A stretch of DNA of 64,000 bases from Micromonospora parathelypteridis (GTDB lineage: Bacteria; Actinomycetota; Actinomycetes; Mycobacteriales; Micromonosporaceae): the NCBI RefSeq assembly GCF_014201145.1, contig NZ_JACHDP010000001.1, positions 1,922,001-1,986,000 of the forward strand, read 5' to 3'. Below, piece by piece: positions 50,845 through 59,120 of the stretch; positions within the stretch are counted from its first letter, which is position 1, and each line of letters begins with the position of its first letter. Made by a program: the position numbers and the translations under genes. A model generated the notes under the pieces. That model did no database searches and had not been told where the DNA came from. It saw nothing but the letters and a program-made list of their open reading frames with translations.

Positions 50845-51861
50845 TCACCGGTCCCGCACAGCCTGCCACTCCCGCAGTACCGCCGCCTCATCCGCCGGGT
50901 CGAGTCCACCCTGCCGTACGTCGGCCGGGTGTGCTCTCATCCAGGACGCGGTCGCCCGAACGGTGTCGGGTAGCGGACGGACCGCCAGACCGGCGTGCAG
51001 AGCCGGTCGGGCGTCCCGGTCCATCAGGCCGCCGAACTCCGGCAGCCGCACCCAGAGCGGCAACGCCCGCTCCCCCGACCACTCTCGCACGTCGTGAGCG
51101 AGCAGGAACTCCTGGTCGACCCAGGTGAGGACCGGATCGGCGACGCCCAGCCCGGCGGCGACGCCGTTCAGCAGATCGGCCCGGGACATCGCCGGCCCGA
51201 TGCCGTCGTACGTGCCGCCGAGGCGGGTGTCGGCGGCATGCAGCAACCAGCCGGCCAGATCGGCCACGTCCACGAACTGCACTCGGTCGCTCGGCCGGCC
51301 AGGCGCCAGCACCTCCCCACCGGCCGACAGCCGACGAACCCAGTACGGGAAGCGGTCGCTCGGATCCTGGGCGCCGACGATCAGCCCCGCCCGGCAGATG
51401 AACGAACGGTCCACGCCCATCCGCTCCCGGACCAGCCGCTCGATGCTCACCTTGCACTCGCCGTACCAGCGGTGGTCCGGCCCCACCGGACCATCCACGT
51501 CCGGCGGGGCTGGTGGCAGCACCGGTGCGTCCGTCGCGGCCTGACCCGGGGTGGTGTTGTCCGCGTACACCGAGATCGTAGACACGAAGGACCAGTGTCC
51601 GACGTGGTCGGCAAGCGCGGCGAGCGCGTACCTGGCGTGACTGATCTGGCGGGTCACATCGACCACGGCGTCGAAGCTCTCGTCGGCGAACTGCACCAGC
51701 GCCTCGGGATCGTCACGGTCGACCGGCACGAACCGGACCCCGGTCGGCGCGACTCCGGACACTCCCCGGGCCGCACAGGTCACGTCGTGGCCCTGGTCGA
51801 CGGCGAGCTGAGCCACCGTCCGGCCGAGGAACCGGGTACCACCGAGAACAAGGATCCGCAT
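50845..51861 (-). CDS. NAD-dependent epimerase/dehydratase family protein
   Basis: This 338-residue protein has the Rossmann opening MRILVLGGTRFLGRTVAQLAVDQGHDVTCAARG (GGTRFLG, residues 7-13). The SDR core is DAVVDVTRQISHARYALAALADHVGHWSFVSTISVYADNTTPG with the YxxxK-equivalent WYGECKVSIERLVRE. It is an 'extended SDR' with a C-terminal substrate domain. The Tyr and Lys of the usual YxxxK are in HRWYGECK. Substrate unknown. The ATG at 51861 is used. Confidence 0.9.
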   Translation of the reverse strand: MRILVLGGTRFLGRTVAQLAVDQGHDVTCAARGVSGVAPTGVRFVPVDRDDPEALVQFADESFDAVVDVTRQISHARYALAALADHVGHWSFVSTISVYADNTTPGQAATDAPVLPPAPPDVDGPVGPDHRWYGECKVSIERLVRERMGVDRSFICRAGLIVGAQDPSDRFPYWVRRLSAGGEVLAPGRPSDRVQFVDVADLAGWLLHAADTRLGGTYDGIGPAMSRADLLNGVAAGLGVADPVLTWVDQEFLLAHDVREWSGERALPLWVRLPEFGGLMDRDARPALHAGLAVRPLPDTVRATASWMRAHPADVRQGGLDPADEAAVLREWQAVRDR

Positions 51862-51965
51862 CCGATGATCCTGCGCTGCCGACGGGTGTTTCAGCCAGCC
51901 GCTCTGCTCTCGGCAGAGCGCCGGCAGCGGGCCGCCGAGAGGTTCCGGACACCCGAGGCACTAGC

Positions 51966-52667
51966 GTGACGCGCATGGCGGAGCGCAGCGTGTTGGTGAC
52001 CGGAGGTACCGGCGGGCTCGGCGGGGCGGTCGTCGCCGCGTTCGTCGAGGCGGGCTGGCGGGTGGTCGTACCGGAGCGGCAAGCCCGGCCCGGCGCGGAC
52101 CCGGCTGCGGACGGGCTGGTCCGGCCTGTCGCGGACCTGAGCGATCCGGCGGGCGCGGCGCGTGCGGTCGAGGCCGCCGCCGGGGAACCGGCGGCGCCGC
52201 TGCGGGCGGTGGTCAACCTGGTCGGCGGGTACGCCAGCGGCGGGCTGGTGCACGAGACGCCGGTCGAGGAGTTCGAGCGGATGCTCACCGTCAACCTGCG
52301 GCCGACCTACCTGGTCACCCAGGCCGCGCTGCCCCACCTGGTGGCGGCCGGCGGCGGCGCGGTGGTCTGCGTCTCGGCCCGCGCGGCGGTCGCCCCCTTC
52401 CCCGGCGCGGCCGGCTACGTGACGGCCAAGGCGGCGGTGCTGGCGTTCGCCAACGCGGTCGCGGTGGAGTACCGGTCGCGCAACGTGCGCTGCAACACCG
52501 TGCTGCCCAGCGTCATCGACAGCCCGGCGAACCGGGCCGCCCAACCGAACGCCGACCACTCCCGCTGGGTGGCCCCGGCCGAGATCGCGCCGGTGATCCG
52601 ATTCCTCGCGTCGGCCGAGTCGGCCCCGACCAGCGGCGCCACCGTCCCGGTCTACGGGCGGGCCTGA
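51966..52667 (+). CDS. SDR family oxidoreductase
   Basis: The 233-residue classic short-chain dehydrogenase has a cofactor site VLVTGGTGGLGGAVVAAFVEAGWRVVVPER, the VVNLVGGYASGG strand, catalytic Ser in CVSARAAVAP, and YVTAK (Tyr and Lys). The C-terminal RSRNVRCNTVLPSVIDSPANRA and AEIAPVIRFLASAESAPTSGATVPVYGRA are usual. GTG at 51966 or ATG at 51975 could start it; a GAGG before the GTG slightly favours the former. Its end overlaps the convergent kinase gene by 16 bases. Substrate unknown. Confidence 0.92.
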   Translation: MTRMAERSVLVTGGTGGLGGAVVAAFVEAGWRVVVPERQARPGADPAADGLVRPVADLSDPAGAARAVEAAAGEPAAPLRAVVNLVGGYASGGLVHETPVEEFERMLTVNLRPTYLVTQAALPHLVAAGGGAVVCVSARAAVAPFPGAAGYVTAKAAVLAFANAVAVEYRSRNVRCNTVLPSVIDSPANRAAQPNADHSRWVAPAEIAPVIRFLASAESAPTSGATVPVYGRA

Positions 52668-53323
52668 GCGGCCAACGGGTCACCATCACCCTGCGCCGGC
52701 CCGGGGGACGGCGGCAGCCAGGTCCCCAGGTACGCCTGGATCTGGTCGGTCACCTCCTGGGCCGGGCGGCCCGCGTCCACCACCACGAAGCTCGGGTACT
52801 CAGGCAGGGCCCGGTAGGCGGTGTCCGCCGCGGTCAGCCAGCCCATCGTCTCGTGGTCGGTGCCGCGCTCCTCGATCCGCCGGTACGCCTCCGCCGGGTC
52901 GACGGTGAGCAGGAAGGTCACCTCCGGTTTCGGGAACAGCCGATAGCCGGCCCGGGCGAGCCGCTCCCAGCGCTGCCCGCCGTGCGCCCGGATGCTCGCG
53001 TACTGGCAGGCCGAGTAGCGGTCCATCACCGCCGTGCGGCCGGTGAGCAGGCAACTGAGCAGGGCTGCGGCGATGGCGAGCCAGCGCAGCACGGACTCCA
53101 CCGCCAGCACGCCGTCGCGCCCGACGAGCCGTTGCGCGTCCGGCCGCCCGAGCCGGTGGGCGAGGCGGCCGAGCCAACGGCGCCCGCTGGCGTTGCGGCG
53201 GTACTTCGCGGGGCGGCCGGCGGCCGTCAGCGCGTCGGCCAGCCGGTGTGCCTGAGTGGTCTTGCCCGAACCGTCGATGCCGATCAGGGCGACGGTGCGC
53301 AACCGGGCCCTGCCGCGTCGCAT
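52652..53323 (-). CDS. Thymidylate kinase-like P-loop protein
   Basis: This 223-residue protein has the dTMP kinase layout: Walker A GIDGSGKTTQAHRLADAL, the DRY-type motif TAVMDRYSACQYASIRAHGG, a lid-like region PKPEVTFLLTVDPAEAYRRIEERG and C-terminal SFVVVDAGRPAQEVTDQI. It is likely a second tmk-like protein, since actinobacteria also have the essential enzyme elsewhere. The ATG at 53323 is used; a GTG at 53341 is an alternative with stronger ribosome-binding potential. The convergent SDR gene overlaps its end by 16 bases. Confidence 0.85.
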   Translation of the reverse strand: MRRGRARLRTVALIGIDGSGKTTQAHRLADALTAAGRPAKYRRNASGRRWLGRLAHRLGRPDAQRLVGRDGVLAVESVLRWLAIAAALLSCLLTGRTAVMDRYSACQYASIRAHGGQRWERLARAGYRLFPKPEVTFLLTVDPAEAYRRIEERGTDHETMGWLTAADTAYRALPEYPSFVVVDAGRPAQEVTDQIQAYLGTWLPPSPGPAQGDGDPLAAQARP

Positions 53324-53505
53324 CCCCGATGATCTGGCCACCCTCCACAGGTTATCCGACCCATGCACCGGGTCCGTGAGGTTTGTGGTGTTTCATCCCT
53401 GTTGACGCCCGACCGCGACACAACCAGGTGTGGCCGACCGTAATGCCGGGTACCGGAGTCTGAAATCCAACCGCCGGTCCACCGACCTGACGACGGGAGA
53501 ACCAG

Positions 53506-54090
53506 ATGGCTGAGCGCGGGGACGAGAGTCTGGTGCACACCCTCAAGAAGGTCGCCGCCGTGCTCAAGCAGTCCGAGATCCCGTTCGCCCTGGGCGGCAG
53601 CTTCGCCGTGTACGCCCACGGGGGCCACTCCAGCGAGCACGACGTCGACTTCCTGATCCGGGAGGCCGACGTCGAACAGTCGCTGGAGGCCCTGGTGGCC
53701 GCCGGCTTCGTCGCTCAGCGCCCACCGGAGGACTGGCTGGTCAAGGTCTTCGACGACGACCGGATGGTGGACCTCATCCATCGGCCGATCGAGACACCGG
53801 TGACCGAGGAGACGTTCGCCGACACGGTCATCCGGCCGGTGGACGCGATCCACATGCCGGTCCTGTCCGCCACCCAGCTCATGGTGCACAAGCTGCTCAG
53901 CTTCTCCCAGCACTACTGCGATTTCGCCCGCGGCCTGCCGCTGGCCCGGTCGCTGCGGGAGCAGATCGACTGGGAAAGGGTACGCAAGGAGACGCAGCAC
54001 TCGCCGTACGCGGAGGCGTTCCTGGTGCTGCTGGACCGGCTGGAGGTGGTGCCGGCCGTCGGCACCCAGCCAGGAGAGGGGACATCGTGA
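53506..54090 (+). CDS. Nucleotidyltransferase-fold protein
   Basis: This 194-residue protein has the minimal nucleotidyltransferase core: IPFALGGSFAVYAHGGHSSEHDVDFLIRE, with GGS and the D-x-D pair (HDVDFLI), then a third acidic strand DRMVDLIHRP. The C-terminal part is helical. This is the pattern of aminoglycoside-type or MNT-like nucleotidyltransferases (PF14907-like). There is no HEPN partner next to it. The ATG at 53506 has GGGAG upstream. Its GTGA stop/start overlap with the next gene makes it the first of four coupled genes. Confidence 0.8.
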   Translation: MAERGDESLVHTLKKVAAVLKQSEIPFALGGSFAVYAHGGHSSEHDVDFLIREADVEQSLEALVAAGFVAQRPPEDWLVKVFDDDRMVDLIHRPIETPVTEETFADTVIRPVDAIHMPVLSATQLMVHKLLSFSQHYCDFARGLPLARSLREQIDWERVRKETQHSPYAEAFLVLLDRLEVVPAVGTQPGEGTS

Positions 54091-54362
54091 CCCATCATCG
54101 CGACATCGGCGCCGGGCCACCGGACGAGTACGTCGAGGCGGAGATCCAGAGGCTGCTCGCCGAGGATCCCGCCGTCGCCGAACAAGGGATCACCGTGGTC
54201 CGACGAGAACGCGCCCTCGTGCTCTACGGCGAGGTGGAGAGCCCGCACCGGCGTGCGGAGATCCTGCGCCGGGTGTCCGAGCGCTTTCCTGACGTGCCGA
54301 TCGCCAGCGACATCGGGGTGATCCGCGCCCAGGCGCCCACGGAGATCGAGCAACTGCCCTGA
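54087..54362 (+). CDS. BON domain protein
   Basis: The 91-residue protein consists of one BON domain: DEYVEAEIQRLLAEDPAVAEQGITVVRRERALVLYGEVESPHRRAEILRRVSERFPDVPIASDIGVI. BON domains bind lipids or membranes, usually outside the cytoplasm, but there is no signal peptide here. The GTG at 54087 overlaps the upstream stop (GTGA). Ten bases separate it from the metallophosphoesterase gene. Confidence 0.85.
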   Translation: MTHHRDIGAGPPDEYVEAEIQRLLAEDPAVAEQGITVVRRERALVLYGEVESPHRRAEILRRVSERFPDVPIASDIGVIRAQAPTEIEQLP

Positions 54363-54372
54363 GGGAGGTTCC

Positions 54373-55149
54373 ATGGTGATCCGGATCGCCGCGGTGGGTG
54401 ACGTGCATCTGGACGAGGACGTGGTCGGCCGGTTCCGACCCGCGTTGGAGGAGTTGCCGGAGTGCGCCGACGTGCTGCTGCTGGCCGGGGACCTGACCCG
54501 GCACGGCACCGAGGCCGAGGCGCGCTGCGTGGCAGAGGAGTTTGGTGGGTTGGCCGTGCCGGTCGTGACCGTGCTGGGCAACCACGACCACCAGTGTGAC
54601 CAGGTGCCACAGGTGGTCAAGGTGCTCGAGGACGCGGGCATCACCGTGCTGGAGGGCAACGGCGTGGTGTTGGACTGCGCGGGTGGCCGACTCGGCATCG
54701 CCGGCGTCAAGGGCTTCGGCGGCGGATTCGCCGGGCGCTGCGCGAGTGACTTCGGCGAGCCGGAGATGAAGGCGTTCGTGCGGACCACCACCGACAGCGC
54801 GGACAGCCTCGGCGCGGCGCTGCGTTCACTGGACTGCGACATGCTGGTGGCGCTCACCCACTACGCACCGGTGCCGGACACGCTGGCCGGCGAACCGTTG
54901 GAGATCTACCCGTTCCTCGGGTCGTACCAGCTGGGGCAGGCGATCGACTCCGCGCCCACCGCGCTGGCCCTGCACGGGCACGCGCACGCCGGCACCGAGC
55001 GCGGCACGACCCCCGGAGGGGTACGCGTACGCAACGTCGCGCACCCGGTGATCAAGCAGGCGTACAGCGTCTTCCACGTTGGCGATCAACTTGACACCGA
55101 CCAGGTTTCCCCGATCGGCCAGTCGGGTATTCAGAGGTCATGGAGCTGA
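54373..55149 (+). CDS. Metallophosphoesterase
   Basis: This 258-residue calcineurin-like enzyme has the five metal-binding motifs: GDVHLDED, LLLAGDLTRHG, VTVLGNHDHQ, ALTHYAPVPD and LHGHAHAG. Such enzymes cleave phosphomono- or phosphodiesters with two metals. The substrate cannot be told; there is no signal peptide. The ATG at 54373 is preceded by GGGAGG. Its stop overlaps the start of the 47-residue membrane protein by ten bases. Confidence 0.9.
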   Translation: MVIRIAAVGDVHLDEDVVGRFRPALEELPECADVLLLAGDLTRHGTEAEARCVAEEFGGLAVPVVTVLGNHDHQCDQVPQVVKVLEDAGITVLEGNGVVLDCAGGRLGIAGVKGFGGGFAGRCASDFGEPEMKAFVRTTTDSADSLGAALRSLDCDMLVALTHYAPVPDTLAGEPLEIYPFLGSYQLGQAIDSAPTALALHGHAHAGTERGTTPGGVRVRNVAHPVIKQAYSVFHVGDQLDTDQVSPIGQSGIQRSWS

Positions 55150-55283
55150 TTCTTTGGATTCTCGCAGTCGTACTCGTGGTCGCCGGCATTCTCGCGCTGT
55201 TCCGCCGGCAGATCCTGTGGGGCATCGTCCTCATCATCGTCGGGCTGTTGGTCGGCCCGGGCGGTGTCAGCATCTTCAATTGA
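55140..55283 (+). CDS. GPGG-motif small membrane protein
   Basis: A 47-residue protein with two hydrophobic helices (ILWILAVVLVVAGILALF and ILWGIVLIIVGLLVG) joined by RRQ, ending in the motif GPGGVSIFN. It matches the actinobacterial family of tiny membrane proteins named for this GPGG motif. The function is unknown. It overlaps the metallophosphoesterase end by ten bases and is the last gene of the four-gene operon. Confidence 0.85.
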   Translation: MELILWILAVVLVVAGILALFRRQILWGIVLIIVGLLVGPGGVSIFN

Positions 55284-55485
55284 CGTTCGCACCTTGTAAC
55301 ACCGGGACCCGCCGGGGTCGCCGCGACCAGAGCTTCGTCCTCCCGACAGGAGCACCGGTCGCAGCGGCCCCGGCGCTTTTTCGCGGGCGCTCCCGCCTCC
55401 TGATCCCGGCCTCGGTCCGACCGCAGATGCCCCGTTGAGCCCCTGTAGAGCTGCCCCAGACCTGGGGCAGTGGGGCACGGGCGTC

Positions 55486-55530
55486 GCGATGGACGCGATG
55501 GACGCGATGGACGCGATGGACGCGATGGAC
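55486..55530. repeat. 9-bp tandem repeat, 5 copies
   Basis: GCGATGGAC is repeated five times without a mismatch between 55486 and 55530 in a non-coding gap. Perfect short tandem repeats change copy number easily. Confidence 0.9.
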
Positions 55531-55590
55531 GCCTGGGTCACCTTCGCCGCGCGGTGAACCTGTCGATCTGGCGGCTGGACACCTGACGGC

Positions 55591-55626
55591 CTGGTCTCCG
55601 GCGGGCGCTCGCCCGCCGGAGACCAG
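55591..55626 (-). terminator. 16-bp stem-loop after the M23 gene
   Basis: CTGGTCTCCGGCGGGC (55591-55606) pairs perfectly with 55611-55626 around GCTC. It lies 12 bases past the M23 stop at 55639. Confidence 0.8.
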
Positions 55627-55638
55627 CGTCGCGCCCGC

Positions 55639-56412
55639 TCAGCAGCGGGGCACGCCGGGGATGTAGCCGTCGTGGCCGGTGTACACGTACGCGTCGGCGA
55701 TGTACCTGCCGGAGCCGATCCGGTCCCAGATCGAGCTGGTGCCGTACGTGCCGGTGACCGTCGTGCCACTGGTCTGGCAGGCGATGGTCACTCGGGTGCC
55801 GTCGGCGACGGTGCCCACCGAGGCGTACCCGGTGCCGGGGCCGGAGCGGACGGTCAGCGGGGTGCCGCTGGTGTCGACCGTGCCGTTGCCACTGCCCGAG
55901 GAGCACCCGTTGTCGCTGCTGTAGCTCTTGGTGCCCCAGTACAGGGCGAGGCCGCCGTTGAACCGGACCTGGATGTCGCCGCCGTTGAGGCGCTGCTCGT
56001 AGTGCAGGTGTGGGCCGGTCGAGCCACCGGTGCTGCCAACCCAGCCGAGCACCTTGCCGTAGCCGACCGTCTGCCCGACCGAGACGTTGAAGCCGTTGAG
56101 GTGGGCGTAATAGGTGCTGTAACCGCCCCCGTGGTTGATCCGGACGTATTTGCCGTAGCTGGTGCCGCCGAGGTCGGTCACCCGGTCGACGGTGCCGGGA
56201 GCACTGGCCACCACCGGGTCGCCGAGGTCGTCGGTGCGGTTGAAGTCGACGGCGTACGCCGGGCTGTGGTTGGACCTGGTCTGCCCGGACCAGGACTGGC
56301 CGCACGGGAACGGCACCTTGAACGTCGGCGCGGCCAGGGCCGGGCTCGCCGGCGTCAGTACTCCCCCGACGAGCAGACCCGTCACCAACAGGCTGATCCA
56401 CCGCTTACGCAT
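55639..56412 (-). CDS. Secreted M23 peptidase with SH3-like domain
   Basis: The 257-residue protein has a signal peptide (RKRWISLLVTGLLVGGVLTPASPALA), an M23 domain with HSPAYAVDFNR (zinc His and Asp), the GTVDRVTDLGGTSYGKYVRINHGGGYSTYYAHLNG core and GPHLHYEQ (HxH), and a C-terminal SH3b-like domain (GTPLTVRSGPGTGYASVGTVADGTRVTIACQTSG). M23 peptidases cut peptidoglycan cross-bridges. The first His position and HLH are intact, so it is probably active, outside the cell. The ATG at 56412 is preceded by GGAGGAG. Confidence 0.93.
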   Translation of the reverse strand: MRKRWISLLVTGLLVGGVLTPASPALAAPTFKVPFPCGQSWSGQTRSNHSPAYAVDFNRTDDLGDPVVASAPGTVDRVTDLGGTSYGKYVRINHGGGYSTYYAHLNGFNVSVGQTVGYGKVLGWVGSTGGSTGPHLHYEQRLNGGDIQVRFNGGLALYWGTKSYSSDNGCSSGSGNGTVDTSGTPLTVRSGPGTGYASVGTVADGTRVTIACQTSGTTVTGTYGTSSIWDRIGSGRYIADAYVYTGHDGYIPGVPRC

Positions 56413-56579
56413 GCAGCTCCTCCTATGTCGAAAACCTTCGATGTGGTGCCCTCAGCCTGACAGATATCGTCAATCTTCGAAAGGGTCCGAGATCCGGTCC
56501 GGGAGCGCGCCCACGAGGCGGCCTTGAGGTTTCCGGATTGTTACTCGCTCGTGTCTGACTGGGGGTGGACCGGATCGGA

Positions 56580-56593
56580 TGCAAGCGCTTACA
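56580..56593 (+). promoter_or_regulatory. LacI-type operator upstream of the alpha-glucoside importer
   Basis: TGCAAGCGCTTACA is a 14-base near-palindrome with one mismatch and a central CG, the usual layout of LacI/GalR operators. It lies 70 bases before the binding-protein start. The LacI gene at 60158 is its likely regulator. Confidence 0.8.
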
Positions 56594-56662
56594 TGTGTGC
56601 ACGCCCAATCGGACCGGCGACGGGTCACCAGCACGACCGCGCCGGCTAGGAAGGAGGACGGC

Positions 56663-58006
56663 ATGGCGGTCTTTACCAGACCACGCCAGGCCTTCGTGAT
56701 CGCCGGTGTACTCGGGCTGGCGCTCAGCGCCACTGCTTGCGGTACCGGTGACGACAAGAAGAGCAACAACGCGGGCTCGGCCGAGTGCGCCGCATACGAC
56801 AAGTACGAGGGTCACGACGGCAAGAAGGTCTCGATCTACGCGTCCATCCGTGACGCCGAGGCCGACCTGCTCAGGAATTCCTGGAAGTCGTTCGAGGACT
56901 GCACCGGCATCGAGATCGACTACGAGGGCAACGCCGAGTTCGAGGCGCAGCTCCCGGTCCGGGTCGACGGCGGCAACGCGCCCGACCTGGCCTTCGTGCC
57001 CCAGCCGGGCCTGGTCAAGCGGTTCGCCGACGCCGGCAAGCTGAAGTCCCTCGGGGCCGACACCAAGACGATGGCCGAGCAGAACCTGCCGGCCGACTGG
57101 CTGAAGTACGGCACCGTCAACGGCACCCTCTACGGTGTGCCGCTCGGTGCCAACGTGAAGTCCTTCGTCTGGTACTCGCCGAAGCTCTTCAAGGAGAAGG
57201 GCTGGACGGTCCCGACCAGCTGGGACGACCTGATCAAGCTCAGCGACACGATCGCGGCGAGCGGCATCAAGCCGTGGTGCGCCGGCATCGAGTCCGGTGA
57301 CGCCACCGGCTGGCCGGCCACCGACTGGATCGAGGACGTGATCCTGCGTACGCAGGGTCCCGAGGTCTACGACCAGTGGACCACCCACGCCATCCCGTTC
57401 AACGACCCGCGGATCGTCGACGCGGTCAACCGGGCCGGCACGATCCTGAAGAACGAGAAGTACATGAACGGCGGCTTCGGCGGGGTGAAGAGCATCGGCA
57501 CCACCGCCTTCGGTGAGGCCGGCCTGCCTGTCACCACCGGCAAGTGCGCCATGCACCGGCAGGCGTCGTTCTACGCCAACCAGTTCCCCGAGGGCACCAA
57601 GGTGGCCGAGGACGGTGACGCCTTCGCGTTCTACTTCCCGGCCATCGACACGGCCAAGGGCAAGCCGGTGCTCGGCGCGGGCGAGTTCGTCGTCGGCTAC
57701 ACCGACCGCCCCGAGGTGCAGGCGGTGCAGACCTACCTCGCCTCGGCCGAGTACGTCAACAGCCGCGCGAAGCTCGGCAACTGGGTCACGGCGAACAACA
57801 AGCTGGACATCGCCAACGTCGCCAGCCCGATCGACAAGCTCTCGGTCCAGATCCTCCAGGACAAGAGCGGCATCTTCCGCTTCGACGGATCCGACCTGAT
57901 GCCGGCAGCCGTCGGTGCGGGGACGTTCTGGAAGGGCATGGTCGAGTGGATCAACGGCAAGGACACCGCGTCGGTGCTCCAGGGCATCGAGAGCAGCTGG
58001 AAGTGA
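56663..58006 (+). CDS. Sugar ABC transporter substrate-binding lipoprotein (alpha-glucoside type)
   Basis: This 447-residue family 1 binding protein has a lipobox with Cys26 (LGLALSATAC). The mature part shows VSIYASIRDAEADLLRNSWKSFEDCTGIEIDYEGN, GGNAPDLAFVPQPGLVKRFADAGKLKSL and GVPLGANVKSFVWYSPKLFKEKGWTVPTSWDDLIKLSDTIAASGIKPWCAGI, the wording of AglE-like alpha-glucoside-binding proteins. The ATG at 56663 has GGAGG upstream. The LacI operator lies just before. It is the first gene of the sugar module; a stem-loop follows it. Confidence 0.93.
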   Translation: MAVFTRPRQAFVIAGVLGLALSATACGTGDDKKSNNAGSAECAAYDKYEGHDGKKVSIYASIRDAEADLLRNSWKSFEDCTGIEIDYEGNAEFEAQLPVRVDGGNAPDLAFVPQPGLVKRFADAGKLKSLGADTKTMAEQNLPADWLKYGTVNGTLYGVPLGANVKSFVWYSPKLFKEKGWTVPTSWDDLIKLSDTIAASGIKPWCAGIESGDATGWPATDWIEDVILRTQGPEVYDQWTTHAIPFNDPRIVDAVNRAGTILKNEKYMNGGFGGVKSIGTTAFGEAGLPVTTGKCAMHRQASFYANQFPEGTKVAEDGDAFAFYFPAIDTAKGKPVLGAGEFVVGYTDRPEVQAVQTYLASAEYVNSRAKLGNWVTANNKLDIANVASPIDKLSVQILQDKSGIFRFDGSDLMPAAVGAGTFWKGMVEWINGKDTASVLQGIESSWK

Positions 58007-58013
58007 TCTGAGC

Positions 58014-58047
58014 GGTGGGCCGGTCCGCAGCCGCGGGCCGGCCCACC
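58014..58047 (+). terminator. Stem-loop between binding-protein and permease genes
   Basis: GGTGGGCCGG (58014-58023) pairs perfectly with CCGGCCCACC (58038-58047) around 14 bases. Hairpins at this place often stabilise the binding-protein part of the message or cut downstream expression, giving more binding protein than permease. It lacks a T-tract, so full termination is not claimed. Confidence 0.6.
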
Positions 58048-58072
58048 GGCGGATCTGGACCTGGGAGGGTCG

Positions 58073-59119
58073 ATGGAGTTCGACTTCGCGGAGGAACAGC
58101 CGAAGTTCCTCATGCTGATGTACGGGCTGATCGCTTTCGTCGTGGTGGTGGGCGGTCTGCTCCTGCTTCTCGACGTGGTGCCGGCCTGGTTCGCTCGGCG
58201 CCGGGAGGCGCAGCTGGTTGCCGCGTCCGCCAGCGGTGCCCCGCTCCCCCGCCGACGCAGGCAGGGGGAGGGACTCTTCGCGCTCTTCTTCCTGCTGCCG
58301 ACGCTGCTACTGCTCACGGTCGGGTTGGTCGTTCCGGCCATCCGCACCACGCTGCTCTCCTTCATGGATGCGGGCAGCACCAACTGGGTGGGGCTGCGAA
58401 ACTACGGCTGGATGTTCTCCGACGACTCGATCGTCCGGGTCCTGATCAACACCCTGGTCTGGGTCGTTCTGGTCCCGCTGATCGCGACCGGGTTCGGCCT
58501 CATCTACGCCGTACTGGTGGACAAGGCCCGGTTCGAGGCGGTGGCCAAGTCACTGATCTTCCTGCCGATGGCCATCTCCTTCGTCGGCGCGAGCATCATC
58601 TGGAAGTTCGTCTACGCCTATCGCGGTGAAGGCGACCAGATCGGTCTGCTCAACCAGATCGTGGTCAGCCTGGGCGGCGAGCCGAAGCAGTGGCTGCTCG
58701 AATCACCCCTGAACACGCTGCTGCTGATCGTCATCATGGTCTGGATCCAGGCCGGTTTCGCCATGGTGGTGCTCTCCGCCGCGATCAAGGCGATCCCCGG
58801 CGACATCGTCGAGGCCGCCCGGCTCGACGGCGTCAGCCCGTGGCAGATGTTCTGGCAGATCACCATGCCGAGCATCCGGCCGGCGCTGATCGTCGTGGTG
58901 GTGACCCTCACGATCGCCACGCTCAAGGTCTTCGACATCGTCCGGACCGCGACCAACGGCAACTACGACACCAGCGTGATCGCCAGCGAGATGTACAACC
59001 AAGCCTTCCGGTACGGCCAGAACGGGCAGGGCTCCGCGCTCGCGGTCTTCCTCTTCATCCTGGTCATCCCGGTCGTGATCTACCAGATCCGCAACCTCCG
59101 TCAACAGCGGGAGGGCTGA
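58073..59119 (+). CDS. Sugar ABC transporter permease, AglF-like
   Basis: This 348-residue integral membrane protein has an extra N-terminal helix (MLMYGLIAFVVVVGGLLLLLDVV) before the usual six, as in AglF/MalF-type permeases. The EAA loop reads DIVEAARLDGVSPWQMFWQITMPSIRP. It forms the pore with the next permease. The ATG at 58073 follows GGGAGGGTCG. It ends one base before the next gene. Confidence 0.92.
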   Translation: MEFDFAEEQPKFLMLMYGLIAFVVVVGGLLLLLDVVPAWFARRREAQLVAASASGAPLPRRRRQGEGLFALFFLLPTLLLLTVGLVVPAIRTTLLSFMDAGSTNWVGLRNYGWMFSDDSIVRVLINTLVWVVLVPLIATGFGLIYAVLVDKARFEAVAKSLIFLPMAISFVGASIIWKFVYAYRGEGDQIGLLNQIVVSLGGEPKQWLLESPLNTLLLIVIMVWIQAGFAMVVLSAAIKAIPGDIVEAARLDGVSPWQMFWQITMPSIRPALIVVVVTLTIATLKVFDIVRTATNGNYDTSVIASEMYNQAFRYGQNGQGSALAVFLFILVIPVVIYQIRNLRQQREG

Positions 59120-59120
59120 G

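Larger units (their letters stand above)
55284..55638. other. 355-bp gap with 9-bp repeats and a terminator
   Basis: No credible gene is seen between the small membrane protein and the end of the M23 peptidase gene. It contains five tandem copies of GCGATGGAC (55486-55530) and the hairpin at 55591-55626. An imperfect palindrome CTGCCCCAGACCTGGGGCAG (about 55451-55470) may end the four-gene operon's transcript. Confidence 0.6.

Noticed and set aside
53506..54090. MNT/HEPN toxin-antitoxin module
   Set aside because: The nucleotidyltransferase fold is there, but no HEPN partner is encoded next to it; the neighbours are a BON protein and a phosphoesterase.
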